DNA from: G963676655 sp963676655
Lineage (GTDB): Bacteria; Verrucomicrobiota; Lentisphaeria; Victivallales; Victivallaceae
Assembly (NCBI GenBank): GCA_963676655.2
Contig: CAXXKX010000003.1
Span: forward strand, 2,108,001-2,172,000
Length of the DNA: 64,000 nucleotides
Reading direction: 5' to 3'
Positions 26,193 through 35,385 of this stretch are shown here, in pieces. A model generated the notes under the pieces. It saw nothing but the letters and a program-made list of their open reading frames with translations, searched no databases and was not told where the DNA came from. Numbering within the stretch: the first letter of the stretch is position 1; every line of letters begins with the position of its first letter. Both the position numbers and the translations under genes were made by a program.

Positions 26193-26987
26193 TTAAATAA
26201 GTTGGGGCCAGATTCTGCCGTTTGAGGAATGGTGAAGTTTGATGTTCATGTTGAAAGTATTATAAATATTTTCCTCTGTCAGAATATCTTCTCTGGAACC
26301 TTTCGCAATTATTTGACCCTTCCGCATAATCATTCCACGGGAAAATATCGGCGTAATATCTTCAATTCGCTGGGTAATGAAAATCATTGTCGGGGCATCT
26401 GGTCTTTGTAATAGTTCTTCAATTGTTGATAACAAGTATTCACGGCTGCACATGTCAAGATGTACACAGGGTTCGTCAAGAATCAATAAATCAGGTTTGC
26501 CGATAAGTGCCCGGCATATTAAAGCTTTCAGTTGTTCCCCGGATGAGGTTTTGACAAATTCACGGTCAGTAATGTCTTCACTATTTAGTTGCCGGAGCAT
26601 ATCATGTGCTTTTTCAATTTCCTCAGGTAATGCTTCTCTATGCAGGCCAATGGCTGAGTCGAGACCGGATATGACAACTTCAAGCACAGTCGTGTTGTCA
26701 TTTGTCCAACGGGCTAAAAACGGGCTGAGCCAGGCAATACGTTTACGTAACTGGACCAGGTTGGTTCGGCCGAATATTCCACCAAGGACCTCGACATGGG
26801 CGCCGAATTTGGCCCAGGCATAACCCATCAATAATTTAACCAGAGTTGTTTTGCCTGCTCCGTTGGCTCCCAGAATAAAATAATTTTCTCCATGTTGAAC
26901 CTGCCAGTTAATGTCTTTTAAAACATGATGACCATCAAGAAATACATCCGCATGGGCGATTTTAATTATAGAATCATTACTAATCAT
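26193..26987 (-). CDS. ABC transporter ATP-binding protein
   Basis: The start at ATG 26987 removes overlap with tyrA (a TTG at 27002 would overlap by 13 bases). The 264-residue protein has Walker A GANGAGKTTL, the signature-like SSGEQLKAL, Walker B LLILDEPCVHLD and an H-loop-like region TMIFITQRIED. It is a single nucleotide-binding domain of the ModF/PhrA or YkpA-like type. No permease or binding protein is adjacent, so the transport substrate is unknown, and a non-transport role cannot be excluded. It is last in a minus-strand run with tyrA, murB-ddl and hisI. Confidence 0.85.
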   Translation of the reverse strand: MISNDSIIKIAHADVFLDGHHVLKDINWQVQHGENYFILGANGAGKTTLVKLLMGYAWAKFGAHVEVLGGIFGRTNLVQLRKRIAWLSPFLARWTNDNTTVLEVVISGLDSAIGLHREALPEEIEKAHDMLRQLNSEDITDREFVKTSSGEQLKALICRALIGKPDLLILDEPCVHLDMCSREYLLSTIEELLQRPDAPTMIFITQRIEDITPIFSRGMIMRKGQIIAKGSREDILTEENIYNTFNMNIKLHHSSNGRIWPQLI

Positions 26988-26989
26988 TT

Positions 26990-27889
26990 TTACCAGTTGC
27001 AATTATGTTTCGTGTTTTTGTACTTAATCCAATCATCGCGAAGTTCTTTGCCCTTGGCAAATTCTTGCTCAAGAGAATTGAAATCGCGATTTTTGATAAT
27101 TTCTACTAAATGATGCCAGCGTTTTTCAAATTCCTGAACAACTTCCAGAACCGCCGGTTGATTGTTTTCAATTATTTCCCGCCACATCAGCGGCGAGGAT
27201 GATGCGATTCGAGAAGTGTCTTTAAATCCAGTGGCACATCCGGAATATCGCGGTCCTTTGACATTTTCTTCACAATCGAGAACCGCCTGGGTCAGAGCCA
27301 GGGCTAGAATATGGGAAATATGACTGGTATGACCTACCAGAATATCATGGTCTTTTAGGCCGAGTGTTACAACCGTGGTCCCAATGGATTCCCACATTTT
27401 TCGGACTTCCGCCAGCGCATCCGGATTTGATTCAGGTGTTTGGGTAACGAAAACTTCAGCGCTTCTATACAATTCCGGAAAGGCGTTTTCCGGACCGGAC
27501 TTTTCCGTTCCGGCCATGGGATGACTACCGATAAAATTCACTCCGAGTGGGTGTAATGTTGCTTCGCCATTGAGGACAATCACTTCTTTGACACTGCCGA
27601 TGTCTGTGACAATGGAACCGGGACGCCAGGCATGGGCGTGATCCTTGACGAATTCATTAATTCGTGGAATAGGCAGACAGAGTACGGTCAGATCGGCCCG
27701 GGCCAGGATATCATCAACGTTATCCGCGGTTTCGTCAATATGTCCGGCGGCAAGCATGTTTTCCCTGACTTCTTGTCTTCGGGTCCAGCCAAGACATTTA
27801 TACGAGGTCTTTTTCAGGGCCATTGCAAGGGAGCCGCCAAGCAGGCCAAGTCCAATGACGGCCACATTGTTTACTTTTATCGACTTCAT
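26990..27889 (-). CDS. tyrA: Prephenate dehydrogenase
   Basis: This 299-residue protein oxidises prephenate to 4-hydroxyphenylpyruvate for tyrosine synthesis. It has an NAD-binding Rossmann fold with GLGLLGGSL at 13-21, the catalytic GSHPMAGTEKSGPENA segment (with His) and the TSHISHILALAL helix. There is no ACT or chorismate mutase domain, so it is a stand-alone dehydrogenase; an arogenate-type specificity cannot be ruled out. The stop is 2 bases from the ABC gene start. The gene follows murB-ddl after 71 bases. Confidence 0.9.
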   Translation of the reverse strand: MKSIKVNNVAVIGLGLLGGSLAMALKKTSYKCLGWTRRQEVRENMLAAGHIDETADNVDDILARADLTVLCLPIPRINEFVKDHAHAWRPGSIVTDIGSVKEVIVLNGEATLHPLGVNFIGSHPMAGTEKSGPENAFPELYRSAEVFVTQTPESNPDALAEVRKMWESIGTTVVTLGLKDHDILVGHTSHISHILALALTQAVLDCEENVKGPRYSGCATGFKDTSRIASSSPLMWREIIENNQPAVLEVVQEFEKRWHHLVEIIKNRDFNSLEQEFAKGKELRDDWIKYKNTKHNCNW

Positions 27890-27960
27890 AATATCAACAT
27901 TCTCAAAATTTAAAATGATTCATTATCTGGAATATTCCGGTTAAGCAAAATTATCGATGA

Positions 27961-29820
27961 TCAATGTCCGAGCAGGGCGTTATTTACCAACCATGAGCAG
28001 AGTGCCTCAAAGCATATTTTTTTCGCCGCGGCTGCTTTGGGGACAAGAGAACTGGCGGTAAAACCAGGCAAACTGTTGCCTTCCAACACGTACATATTGC
28101 TGTCTTCAGCAATAATTATATCCACTCGGAGGATATCCCTGGCTCCGCTGGCGCGATAAAACGCCATGGCAATTTCAGCGGCTTTCTTTTGCTGTTCTTC
28201 CGGAATTGTCTCGGGCGGACAAAGGTATCTGGTTTCTCCAAGGGCATGGGTATATTTAGCGTCAAAATCATAGATTTTTCCGGGAATTTGAATTTCCACC
28301 ATCGGCAGAGGCTCTCCGTTAATGATTCCTACCGTGGTTTCTTTTCCGGCGATAAATTTTTCGACCAGCAATACTGAGTCGTCATATTTGAATGCCCGGT
28401 CAAGCGCATTATTCCAATCCGCCATGGATTCAACCAGAACAATACCGAAAGTGGAACCTTCACATGGAGGTTTAACCACAACAGGAAGAGTCAGGTTTTC
28501 CGGAAATTCACGCCTCTCAGGGGAGACTACTGCCCAATCGGCGGTAGGGATTCCGTACTGCTGCATTATTTTTTTCGATGCGATTTTATCGATAATCAGT
28601 TTACTGGCTGTGCTGCCGCAACCGACAAAATTAAGTTTATGCTGTTCCATCAAAGCTTGAATTTCGCCGTTTTCACCAAACCCGCCGTGCAAAACCGGGA
28701 AAATAATGTCGGCCTGACGCATTTCGTCAGTCACAGCGGGTTCCTGAATATCGATTTCGTTGACCCGGTAACCGGCATTACGCAGGGCTTTGGCGACCGC
28801 GCCGCCGGATTCCAGTGAAACATCGCGTTCGCTGCAATTACCGCCTTTGAGAACGGCAACCAGTGGAGGTTCAGGTTCGTGAAAAAGTTCATCGCGGCTG
28901 GCCGGGTTGACAAAGACCACTTCCGGCTGCAGAAAAACGCTGAATTTTCCATGGATCAAGCGACGAATTCGAGTCAGTAAACGTAAATAATTTTTTTCTG
29001 TCGCTTTTCCGGTATTGATGATGTAATTAGCGTGGACCTCAGAAACTTTTGCGTCACCTTCGGTCCAGCCTTTGCATCCGACATTTTCGATCAATTTGCC
29101 GGACGGCAGCTCATTACAGACGTTTTTGAAGGCGCAGCCAGCACTGCGTCCGCCAAAGTTTACGGCACGTTCGGCCAAACGCTCTTCAATCAGTTTACTT
29201 TCTGCAACCGGATCACAAGGAGTGACTCTGAAAATCACTGTGGTAATAATGACGTCTTCCGGGATGTCGCTGCCGCGATATTTCCAGGCAATTTCGGTTC
29301 CGCGCGAAGCCCAGGGGGAGCCGTCAAGCCGATACCCGCACATATCTGAAACAAAATCGGCGGTACAAACTCCGTTAGCCCCGGCATTCATTCTGGCCGC
29401 GCCGCCGACGGATCCGGGAATGCCGGCCAATGGGCTAAGGCCGCCAAACCCGAGTGTCGCGGTGCTGCGGATCAAAGTGATTAAACGCACTCCGGCGCCA
29501 ACGGTGAGGTGACGACGCCCCGGGCGAATACGCCCGAAATTATTATGATCAAGGGTGATGAACACTCCCGGCAAATCAATGTCGCTGCCGACAATATTGC
29601 TGCCGCCGCCGAGAACAGAAACCGGAATCCCGTGTTCATGGCAATAACGAAGCAAGTCCGCCAATATAATGTCATCGGGAGGGGAGACTAACAAAGGAAT
29701 ACTCTTTCCAATACCGAGGGTGGTAAGGTCACTCCATTTTTTGTCCTCGCAAATTTCCAGTTCCGGAAAATGCTGCAGCAGCTCAAATTTGAGACTGTCT
29801 TTTTTGCCGGGGTCGCTCAT
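27961..29820 (-). CDS. murB-ddl: Fused UDP-N-acetylenolpyruvoylglucosamine reductase / D-alanine-D-alanine ligase
   Basis: This single 619-residue chain carries two peptidoglycan enzymes. Residues about 20-305 are MurB (FAD-dependent): TTLGIGK, GGGSN at 71-75, LAGIPGSVGG, and the active-site region SAGCAFKN, with Cys229 where Ser is usual. Residues about 318-615 are Ddl (ATP-grasp): VLKGGNCSERDVSLESG, HGGFGENG, PCEGSTFGI and LEGNSLPGFTASS. MurB makes UDP-MurNAc in the cytoplasm and Ddl makes the D-Ala-D-Ala dipeptide. MurB here resembles the short type with the Ser/Cys proton donor. There is no obvious linker insertion. It starts 15 bases after hisI, in the same transcript. Confidence 0.9.
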   Translation of the reverse strand: MSDPGKKDSLKFELLQHFPELEICEDKKWSDLTTLGIGKSIPLLVSPPDDIILADLLRYCHEHGIPVSVLGGGSNIVGSDIDLPGVFITLDHNNFGRIRPGRRHLTVGAGVRLITLIRSTATLGFGGLSPLAGIPGSVGGAARMNAGANGVCTADFVSDMCGYRLDGSPWASRGTEIAWKYRGSDIPEDVIITTVIFRVTPCDPVAESKLIEERLAERAVNFGGRSAGCAFKNVCNELPSGKLIENVGCKGWTEGDAKVSEVHANYIINTGKATEKNYLRLLTRIRRLIHGKFSVFLQPEVVFVNPASRDELFHEPEPPLVAVLKGGNCSERDVSLESGGAVAKALRNAGYRVNEIDIQEPAVTDEMRQADIIFPVLHGGFGENGEIQALMEQHKLNFVGCGSTASKLIIDKIASKKIMQQYGIPTADWAVVSPERREFPENLTLPVVVKPPCEGSTFGIVLVESMADWNNALDRAFKYDDSVLLVEKFIAGKETTVGIINGEPLPMVEIQIPGKIYDFDAKYTHALGETRYLCPPETIPEEQQKKAAEIAMAFYRASGARDILRVDIIIAEDSNMYVLEGNSLPGFTASSLVPKAAAAKKICFEALCSWLVNNALLGH

Positions 29821-29835
29821 GATATGACTATGGTT

Positions 29836-30213
29836 TTATTTCTTGTAAACTTCTGCCGGATCGAAGACTCTTTCGCCTTGGATCTTGAGTTCGCCATTTT
29901 CGAGTTTTCTGAAGAAACAGGAACGATATCCTTTGTGACAGGCCGCGCCGCCGATTTGATCGATTTTAAAAATCACGGTGTCGGCATCACAGTCAACCAG
30001 GATTTCCTTAACTACCTGGACATTGCCCGATTCTTCACCTTTACGCCAAAGTTTCTGCCGTGAGCGGGTCCAATAGGTGGCATTGCCGGTTTTCAAGGTT
30101 TCATTCCATGACTCTTCGTTGATGTATGCCAGCATCAGGACTTCTCCTGTCTGGTAATCCTGAGCGATTGCGGGGATAAGACCGTCGCCTTTTGAAAAAT
30201 CAAGTAAAGACAT
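29836..30213 (-). CDS. hisI: Phosphoribosyl-AMP cyclohydrolase
   Basis: This 125-residue protein catalyses the third step of histidine synthesis. Family motifs are complete: VLMLAYIN, TGNATYWTRSRQKLWRKGE, and the zinc/magnesium site around DCDADT and CHKGYRSCF. It is the HisI domain alone, without a HisE pyrophosphohydrolase fusion. GGAG precedes the ATG. It is first in the hisI, murB-ddl, tyrA, ABC ATPase run. Other his genes are not in the window. Confidence 0.95.
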   Translation of the reverse strand: MSLLDFSKGDGLIPAIAQDYQTGEVLMLAYINEESWNETLKTGNATYWTRSRQKLWRKGEESGNVQVVKEILVDCDADTVIFKIDQIGGAACHKGYRSCFFRKLENGELKIQGERVFDPAEVYKK

Positions 30214-30531
30214 TGTTACTCCTTCTTTATGTTATGGTTTCTGTCTAAAGCCTAAGCAATATACAACTATGATGGGGATTTTTCCATTGAAGATAACTTT
30301 TTTTACCGGCAAATTGATTTGTGATGCAAAGACAAGGAATATCACGGTTCAATTATGATTAAACAAATCAAGCTCGCGGAAATGTTTCCTTATAACATTT
30401 AAATCATATTATATCATTATGTAGTTTTTTATTATTATATAAATAGTTTGTATGTAATTAATTAAATAATACTGCAAAGAGTGAGAAATAATGGGTAAAT
30501 GAAATGTAGGAGCATCAAAACGACAAAAACG
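30214..30531. other. AT-rich gap between the WecA-like gene and hisI
   Basis: Some 318 bases with no ORF, RNA motif or clear terminator. It must hold the hisI promoter, but no convincing -35/-10 pair stands out. Confidence 0.5.
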
Positions 30532-32490
30532 TCACTTCATTTGATGAACTTTCAATTTATGAGTTTTCTCCGGCTGCAGGAGAATATCCTGAGTCATTCT
30601 GAATTCACAAAGATAGAGATTATGCAGACGGCAAAATTCAATTATCCTCCGCTGGTTATGAAGGTCCATGTTCCCGGCGGCAATCACAATACGGTCAAAA
30701 CGGTGTTTCTGGTATATTTTTTCGAGCATAGTGCTGTCTCCAAAAACCAGATGGCCATGTACTTGCAGTTCTTTAAGTTCTGGATCCTCATCGATCAAAC
30801 CGATAACCTTCATTGGGTGGTCGATATATTTAACTGAAAGATAGGCAAGGAACAACTGGCACATGTCTCCTGCTCCATATACAACACATCTTGAAACATT
30901 GGTTCCGGTGAAACGGTTCAGATAAATCTTTTTCAGCATTACCGCTTCGATGTACCGTAGTAAGAAGCGCTCTCCCAGGATCAGGGCCAGACCAAGAACT
31001 GAAAAGAACATGTACATCGCCAGGAAGTTAACATGGAGCTTGGTTCTCGGGACCAGATAATATGAGGCAAAACCACCGATAATAAATGCAACAACCAGGG
31101 TTTCGATCAAGATTCGATAATTATGAATTCCGGCCCGGACCCAATGTACCCGATAACATCGTCCAAGATGGAGGCCAAGTAGCGGAACAGAGATCATCGT
31201 GATCAAAAATTCCGAATTAACATCATATTTGTAAAAAAACAAACGTCCGGCGACAAGATATGAAACAATCAGAATAAACATATCGAGAAAAGGATGAATC
31301 ATCGAAATGAGCAGGGCGCGATGCGGCTGTCTCATACCATTTATAATATTGCCGGCTGACTGCCACATTTCAACCGCGCCGAGGCGTCGGATGACATAGA
31401 TAAAGGCGGATAATACAACCAAAACAGCCAGGGCAGGATAAATATTCTTCGGCATACCTTTAATAGGACTATTTTCAGGAAAAAACATCAAACAGGTTGC
31501 TGATATGGCGAAAATTGCTCCGGCCAGATATAGATATAGCGCCGACCGGCTTTGATTGTGATTGCGGCCCAGTAAACGATGATGCAGGTGTTCGCGTTCC
31601 GTTCCCATGATTTTGGTGTCAAAGCCCGGAACTTTGGAAATTTTTTTGAATATTCGTTTTGAAGCCCGCAGCCAGATGGCGATGAAAACATCAAACAGCG
31701 GGACTCCGAATGCCAGCAACGGAATCATTACCGCACTGAGAGCCGCCGCCTTATCCGCGCTCTGGGCCGGGGTATAAATCCCGCAAACCGCGATGGCGAA
31801 GCCGACAAACATGCTGCCGGTCCGGCCCATATAAATTTTCGCCGGGTGAAAATTGAAGAATAAAAAACCAAGACAGCAACCGCCTAAAGTGAGGGATAAT
31901 ACCGCCAGTTCCGGGTCTTTTGTGAATAAAAACCAGACACAGAGGCAACTGGCCGCAACCATTCCAAGTCCGCCGCCCAGACCGTCCATCCTGGTGACGG
32001 CCGTAAAAATATTGATGAAAGCGATAATCCAGATTATCGTCAATATGAAAGATAATACGTCCGGAATTTGATATCCCAGCACCTGGGTCAGTCGGGCATT
32101 AAGCAGCCAGGCGGCAGCCCCGGCTAAAATCTGACCAAATATCTTGAGATAGATTGACAGTTTTGTCCGGTCTGCGTACAGTCCTACCGCACAAAGAAAA
32201 ACCGCTGGAAGAAAGATTCTGCCGCTGACTCCCTGCAGAAATTTGTACGAGGCGTCCAGTTCCTGCAAAAGTAAACCGTAAATTGTCATCGTCAAAATAA
32301 ACGAGATGACAATCGCAAAACCACCGGCATTCGGGACCGGTTTCGCGTGCGGGTGTTTGCCGTCAGGATAGACGATAAAGCCCAATCCTGGCATCACTCT
32401 GATACAAATCAGGGTAAAAAAACAAGAAATGACACACGCTAAACCGGGAAAAAAGACAAGCGGAATATATTTTTGTAAAATATCTCTCAT
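30532..32490 (-). CDS. Polyprenyl-phosphate sugar-1-phosphate transferase fused to CapD-like N-terminal half
   Basis: The protein has 652 residues. Residues about 10-335 are a multi-pass MraY/WecA/TagO-type glycosyl-4 transferase (TRMDGLGGG magnesium site, HLHHRLLG-type EHLHHRLLGRNHN loop). Four more membrane helices follow (about 355-480). Residues about 520-640 form a Rossmann domain beginning VVYGAGDMCQLFL, like the CoA-binding_3/CapD N-terminal module. The epimerase/dehydratase half of CapD is missing. The enzyme probably starts a surface polysaccharide by loading a sugar phosphate onto undecaprenol; the added part may sense or hold a nucleotide sugar. It lies in an operon behind rho and the ftsB-like gene. 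Confidence 0.82.
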   Translation of the reverse strand: MRDILQKYIPLVFFPGLACVISCFFTLICIRVMPGLGFIVYPDGKHPHAKPVPNAGGFAIVISFILTMTIYGLLLQELDASYKFLQGVSGRIFLPAVFLCAVGLYADRTKLSIYLKIFGQILAGAAAWLLNARLTQVLGYQIPDVLSFILTIIWIIAFINIFTAVTRMDGLGGGLGMVAASCLCVWFLFTKDPELAVLSLTLGGCCLGFLFFNFHPAKIYMGRTGSMFVGFAIAVCGIYTPAQSADKAAALSAVMIPLLAFGVPLFDVFIAIWLRASKRIFKKISKVPGFDTKIMGTEREHLHHRLLGRNHNQSRSALYLYLAGAIFAISATCLMFFPENSPIKGMPKNIYPALAVLVVLSAFIYVIRRLGAVEMWQSAGNIINGMRQPHRALLISMIHPFLDMFILIVSYLVAGRLFFYKYDVNSEFLITMISVPLLGLHLGRCYRVHWVRAGIHNYRILIETLVVAFIIGGFASYYLVPRTKLHVNFLAMYMFFSVLGLALILGERFLLRYIEAVMLKKIYLNRFTGTNVSRCVVYGAGDMCQLFLAYLSVKYIDHPMKVIGLIDEDPELKELQVHGHLVFGDSTMLEKIYQKHRFDRIVIAAGNMDLHNQRRIIEFCRLHNLYLCEFRMTQDILLQPEKTHKLKVHQMK

Positions 32491-32511
32491 ACTATTTCAG
32501 CCGTTTACATC

Positions 32512-32856
32512 TCATTTCTTTTTATCTTTTTTATCCGCAATAACCACCGGTGATTTCTTTTTAGCTTCATTAGGATCGAAGCGTAAAACAGTTTCGCCGT
32601 CTTTGCACAAACCGAATTTTTCCCTGGCGACTTTTTCAACCGCCTCCGGGGAAATGATCAAATCATGCACGTTACGTTTCAAACTGATGGTTTCAGCCGT
32701 TTCTTTGGCGGCCGCTTCCCGTAGTTTATCAACTTCCATCTCTTTCTTACGATATTTGCGATAAACCGGCCATAACAATACCGCGGCCGATGCAATCAGC
32801 AAAAAAACTACCAGATAAATAAAATATATCAAAGTATTTTTATTACCGGCTTTCAT
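32512..32856 (-). CDS. FtsB/DivIC-like septum formation initiator
   Basis: The protein has 114 residues: a transmembrane helix (about 9-29), a coiled-coil stretch (about 34-65, KEMEVDKLREAAAKETAETI in part) and the short C-terminal EKVAREKFGLCKDGE region that marks the FtsB/DivIC (Pfam04977) family, followed by a lysine-rich tail. It would join the divisome with FtsL/FtsQ-type proteins. GGAGAG precedes the ATG. It lies 18 bases after rho and 21 bases before the WecA-CapD-like gene. Confidence 0.8.
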   Translation of the reverse strand: MKAGNKNTLIYFIYLVVFLLIASAAVLLWPVYRKYRKKEMEVDKLREAAAKETAETISLKRNVHDLIISPEAVEKVAREKFGLCKDGETVLRFDPNEAKKKSPVVIADKKDKKK

Positions 32857-32874
32857 GGTGATTCACACTCTCCG

Positions 32875-34566
32875 TCAAGCGTTATTTTGCGGTAATGACA
32901 TCAGAAATTCAACATTGGTACGCTTCTGCTTCAGTTTGCTGATCAGCAGTTCCATGGCGTCGACCGGAGTTGAACTGTTCAAAGCTTTTCTGAGCGTCCA
33001 GACGCGTTTGAGTTCGTCAGGATGCATTAGCAACTCTTCGCGCCGGGTGCCGCTCTTTTCGACATTGATGGCGGGATAAATGCGCCGGTCGGCCAAATGA
33101 CGGTCCAGATGTAATTCCATATTACCGGTACCTTTGAATTCTTCAAAGATAACATCGTCCATCCGGCTGCCGGTGTCGATCAGGGCGGTCGCGATAATTG
33201 TCAAACTTCCATGATCTTCGATATTTCTGGCCGCGCCGAAGAAACGCTTCGGTTTATGCAGAGCATTGGCGTCAACCCCGCCGGAAAGAATCTTACCACT
33301 GTGCGGCTGCAGTGTGTTGTACGCTCGGGCCAAACGGGTAATACTGTCCAGCAGAATTACGACATGTTTACCGTACTCAACCAGGCGTTTTGATTTTTCG
33401 ATAACCATTTCCGCCACCTGGACGTGCCGTTCGGGCGGTTCGTCAAACGTTGAGCTGACGACTTCAGCATCAACGGATCGCTGCATATCGGTTACTTCTT
33501 CGGGGCGTTCGTCAATCAGTAGAATAATCAGGACAACATCCGGATCATTGGCCCGGATCGAGTTAGCCACTTTCTGCAGTAAAACGGTTTTACCAGTCCG
33601 TGGCGGCGCCACGATCAACCCGCGTTGACCTTTACCGATCGGAGTAACCAGGTCTACAACCCGGGTTTCTATGCCTTCCGGAGCATTTTCAAGGATCAGT
33701 CTTTCAGTCGGGAAATAAGGGGTTAAACTGTTAAAAGGAATAATTTTTTTCTTGCGGTCAGGAGAATCGTGGTTGATGGATTCCACCTTTAGCATAGCAA
33801 AGAAACGTTCCTTTTCCCGCGGCGGACGAATCTGGCCGGCAATAAAGTCACCGGTCTTCAAGGAAAAACGCCGTATCTGGGAGGGGCTCAGATAAATATC
33901 TTCAGGGCTTGGCATGTAACAATAGCTTGAAGAACGTAAAAAGCCGTATCCGTCCTGAAGGACTTCCAGGTGACCGCTGCCGTACATAACCCCGCTGCGT
34001 TCAGCGTTGGCCTTGAGAATTTCAAAAACCAGACGTGATTTTTCAAGTGAACCGATACCTTCAATTTCAAGTTCCTGCCCCATCTCGGCCAGATCAACCA
34101 TTGAACGTTTTTGCAGTTCGGCAATATCCAGGCTGGTCGCGGTTTTATCACGGATGACATCCCGTCCGTTCCGTTTTTTCTTATGAATGCGCTTTTCCCC
34201 TTGCTGATCCTGAGATTCTGCTTGCGGCCCATTCGGAGCGGGCGTATTTTTATTTTCAGCTGCGGGTTTATTTTCCGCTTTTACCTCGGCAACGGTCGAT
34301 TCGGACTCGACTGGAGCTGCTTCATCACTTGATGGTGCTCTTGCCGCTTCTGCTTTTTTCGCTGGTCTACCACGACGCTTTTTAGGCGGTTCGGCCTTTT
34401 TTTCAACCTGAGCTGCTTCGATTGGCGTTGTTTGAGTGGGGGTGGCATTCGCAGGGGTTGGTTCTGCCGCTGCTGTTTTGCGCGGTCTGCCACGACGTTT
34501 TGGAGTCGCTTTTTCTACTTTTGATGAGTCTTCAGGATTAGCCATGTTATCTTTTTTTGCAGGCAT
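32875..34566 (-). CDS. rho: Transcription termination factor Rho with AT-hook-like N-terminal extension
   Basis: The start at ATG 34566 is set by AAAGGAG 6 bases upstream; the protein has 563 residues. The C-terminal 410 are classical Rho: RNA-binding domain (EGYGFLRSS-type DGYGFLRSSSYCYMPSPEDIY, shown by key parts), Walker A APPRTGKTVLL, Walker B VVLIILLIDERPEEVT and the SRLARAYN Q-loop region. The first 150 residues are a disordered Ala/Pro/Glu/Lys tail with two AT-hook-like cores (KRRGRPRK, KKRRGRPAKK). Such tails are known in Rho of several phyla and add nucleic-acid contacts. The coaE stop lies 1 base upstream. Confidence 0.95.
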   Translation of the reverse strand: MPAKKDNMANPEDSSKVEKATPKRRGRPRKTAAAEPTPANATPTQTTPIEAAQVEKKAEPPKKRRGRPAKKAEAARAPSSDEAAPVESESTVAEVKAENKPAAENKNTPAPNGPQAESQDQQGEKRIHKKKRNGRDVIRDKTATSLDIAELQKRSMVDLAEMGQELEIEGIGSLEKSRLVFEILKANAERSGVMYGSGHLEVLQDGYGFLRSSSYCYMPSPEDIYLSPSQIRRFSLKTGDFIAGQIRPPREKERFFAMLKVESINHDSPDRKKKIIPFNSLTPYFPTERLILENAPEGIETRVVDLVTPIGKGQRGLIVAPPRTGKTVLLQKVANSIRANDPDVVLIILLIDERPEEVTDMQRSVDAEVVSSTFDEPPERHVQVAEMVIEKSKRLVEYGKHVVILLDSITRLARAYNTLQPHSGKILSGGVDANALHKPKRFFGAARNIEDHGSLTIIATALIDTGSRMDDVIFEEFKGTGNMELHLDRHLADRRIYPAINVEKSGTRREELLMHPDELKRVWTLRKALNSSTPVDAMELLISKLKQKRTNVEFLMSLPQNNA

Positions 34567-34567
34567 A

Positions 34568-35166
34568 TTAGCTCCTTTCATTAATTAATTGTTCATTCAA
34601 TATTACAACTTGTTTTTTTAATAAATCAATATTTCCTGAGTTTATCAACCCGTAATCAGCCCTTTCCAACTTGATATCAGGAGAAAGTTGGTGTTTTGAG
34701 CGTCGGGAGAAATCTTCAGGAGTTATATTTCTGGCCTGTAAATTTTCCAACACCTTTTCAGCCGGACTCCATACTGCTATGATATAATCGAAATCCTCGG
34801 TCCATTCTACCTCATAAAGCAACGGAACTTCAAAAATAACATTCTGGTCCCGGCGGTTTTCCAGTTCATCCATAAACCTCTCTTTAACCATAGGATGCAA
34901 TAACTCATTTAAAAAGACCAGTTCATCCTCATCGTGGAAAACAATATCCGCAATCACGGCCCGGTTGATGGTTCCGCTCATACGTTTAAATACTTTTTTC
35001 CCCCAACGTTCTCTCATTGCTTCGATAAGTCGGAATCATTGGCGTCATACAGCTCTCTACATATTTCATCGGCACTCAACGTGAACCAGTTGAGGGCCTG
35101 AAACATTTGTAAAACTGTGGATTTTCCGCTGCCATATCCGCCTGTAAGTCCGGCGACAACTGCCAC
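34568..35166 (-). pseudogene. coaE: Dephospho-CoA kinase, reading frame interrupted
   Basis: Frame 1 opens at GTG 35166, with AGGAGG 5 bases upstream, and encodes the P-loop GLTGGYGSGKST and the Asp region LSADEICRELYD, then stops at 35014. Frame 2 continues from ATG 35017 as MRERWGKKVFKRM ... LLHPMV ... FEVPLLYEVEW, ending at 34568. The two parts together make a full CoaE of about 199 residues; one base is missing near 35017-35026. The second ATG overlaps the first stop as ATGA. CoaE is essential for CoA synthesis, so a sequencing or assembly error is likely; a true mutation or a split, coupled gene is possible. It heads the rho operon. Confidence 0.75.
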
Positions 35167-35304
35167 AACAGCCTCCTGATGTGATTACGTCCAGTATCTA
35201 TTCTCGCAAAAGAACATTGATTGAAAACGGTTAAAATTGCTAAATAGACAGAAAATTGGAATTAAAAGATCGGAAATCATTACCCGGTCGAATTGAAATA
35301 ACTC

Positions 35305-35334
35305 TTTATCAATGTTATTTTAATATAGTATAAT
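35305..35334 (+). promoter_or_regulatory. Weak promoter before the Nudix gene
   Basis: TTTATC (35305-35310), 18 bp, TATAAT (35329-35334). The -10 is perfect, the -35 poor. Confidence 0.4.
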
Positions 35335-35385
35335 TAAAACAAAAATGCAAGCTGAAAACCGCAAACTGTTGAAAAAAAGCTGATA

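Noticed and set aside
35010..35030. Programmed -1 frameshift in coaE
   Set aside because: No X XXY YYZ slippery heptamer or downstream pseudoknot is visible at the junction; error or split gene is more likely.
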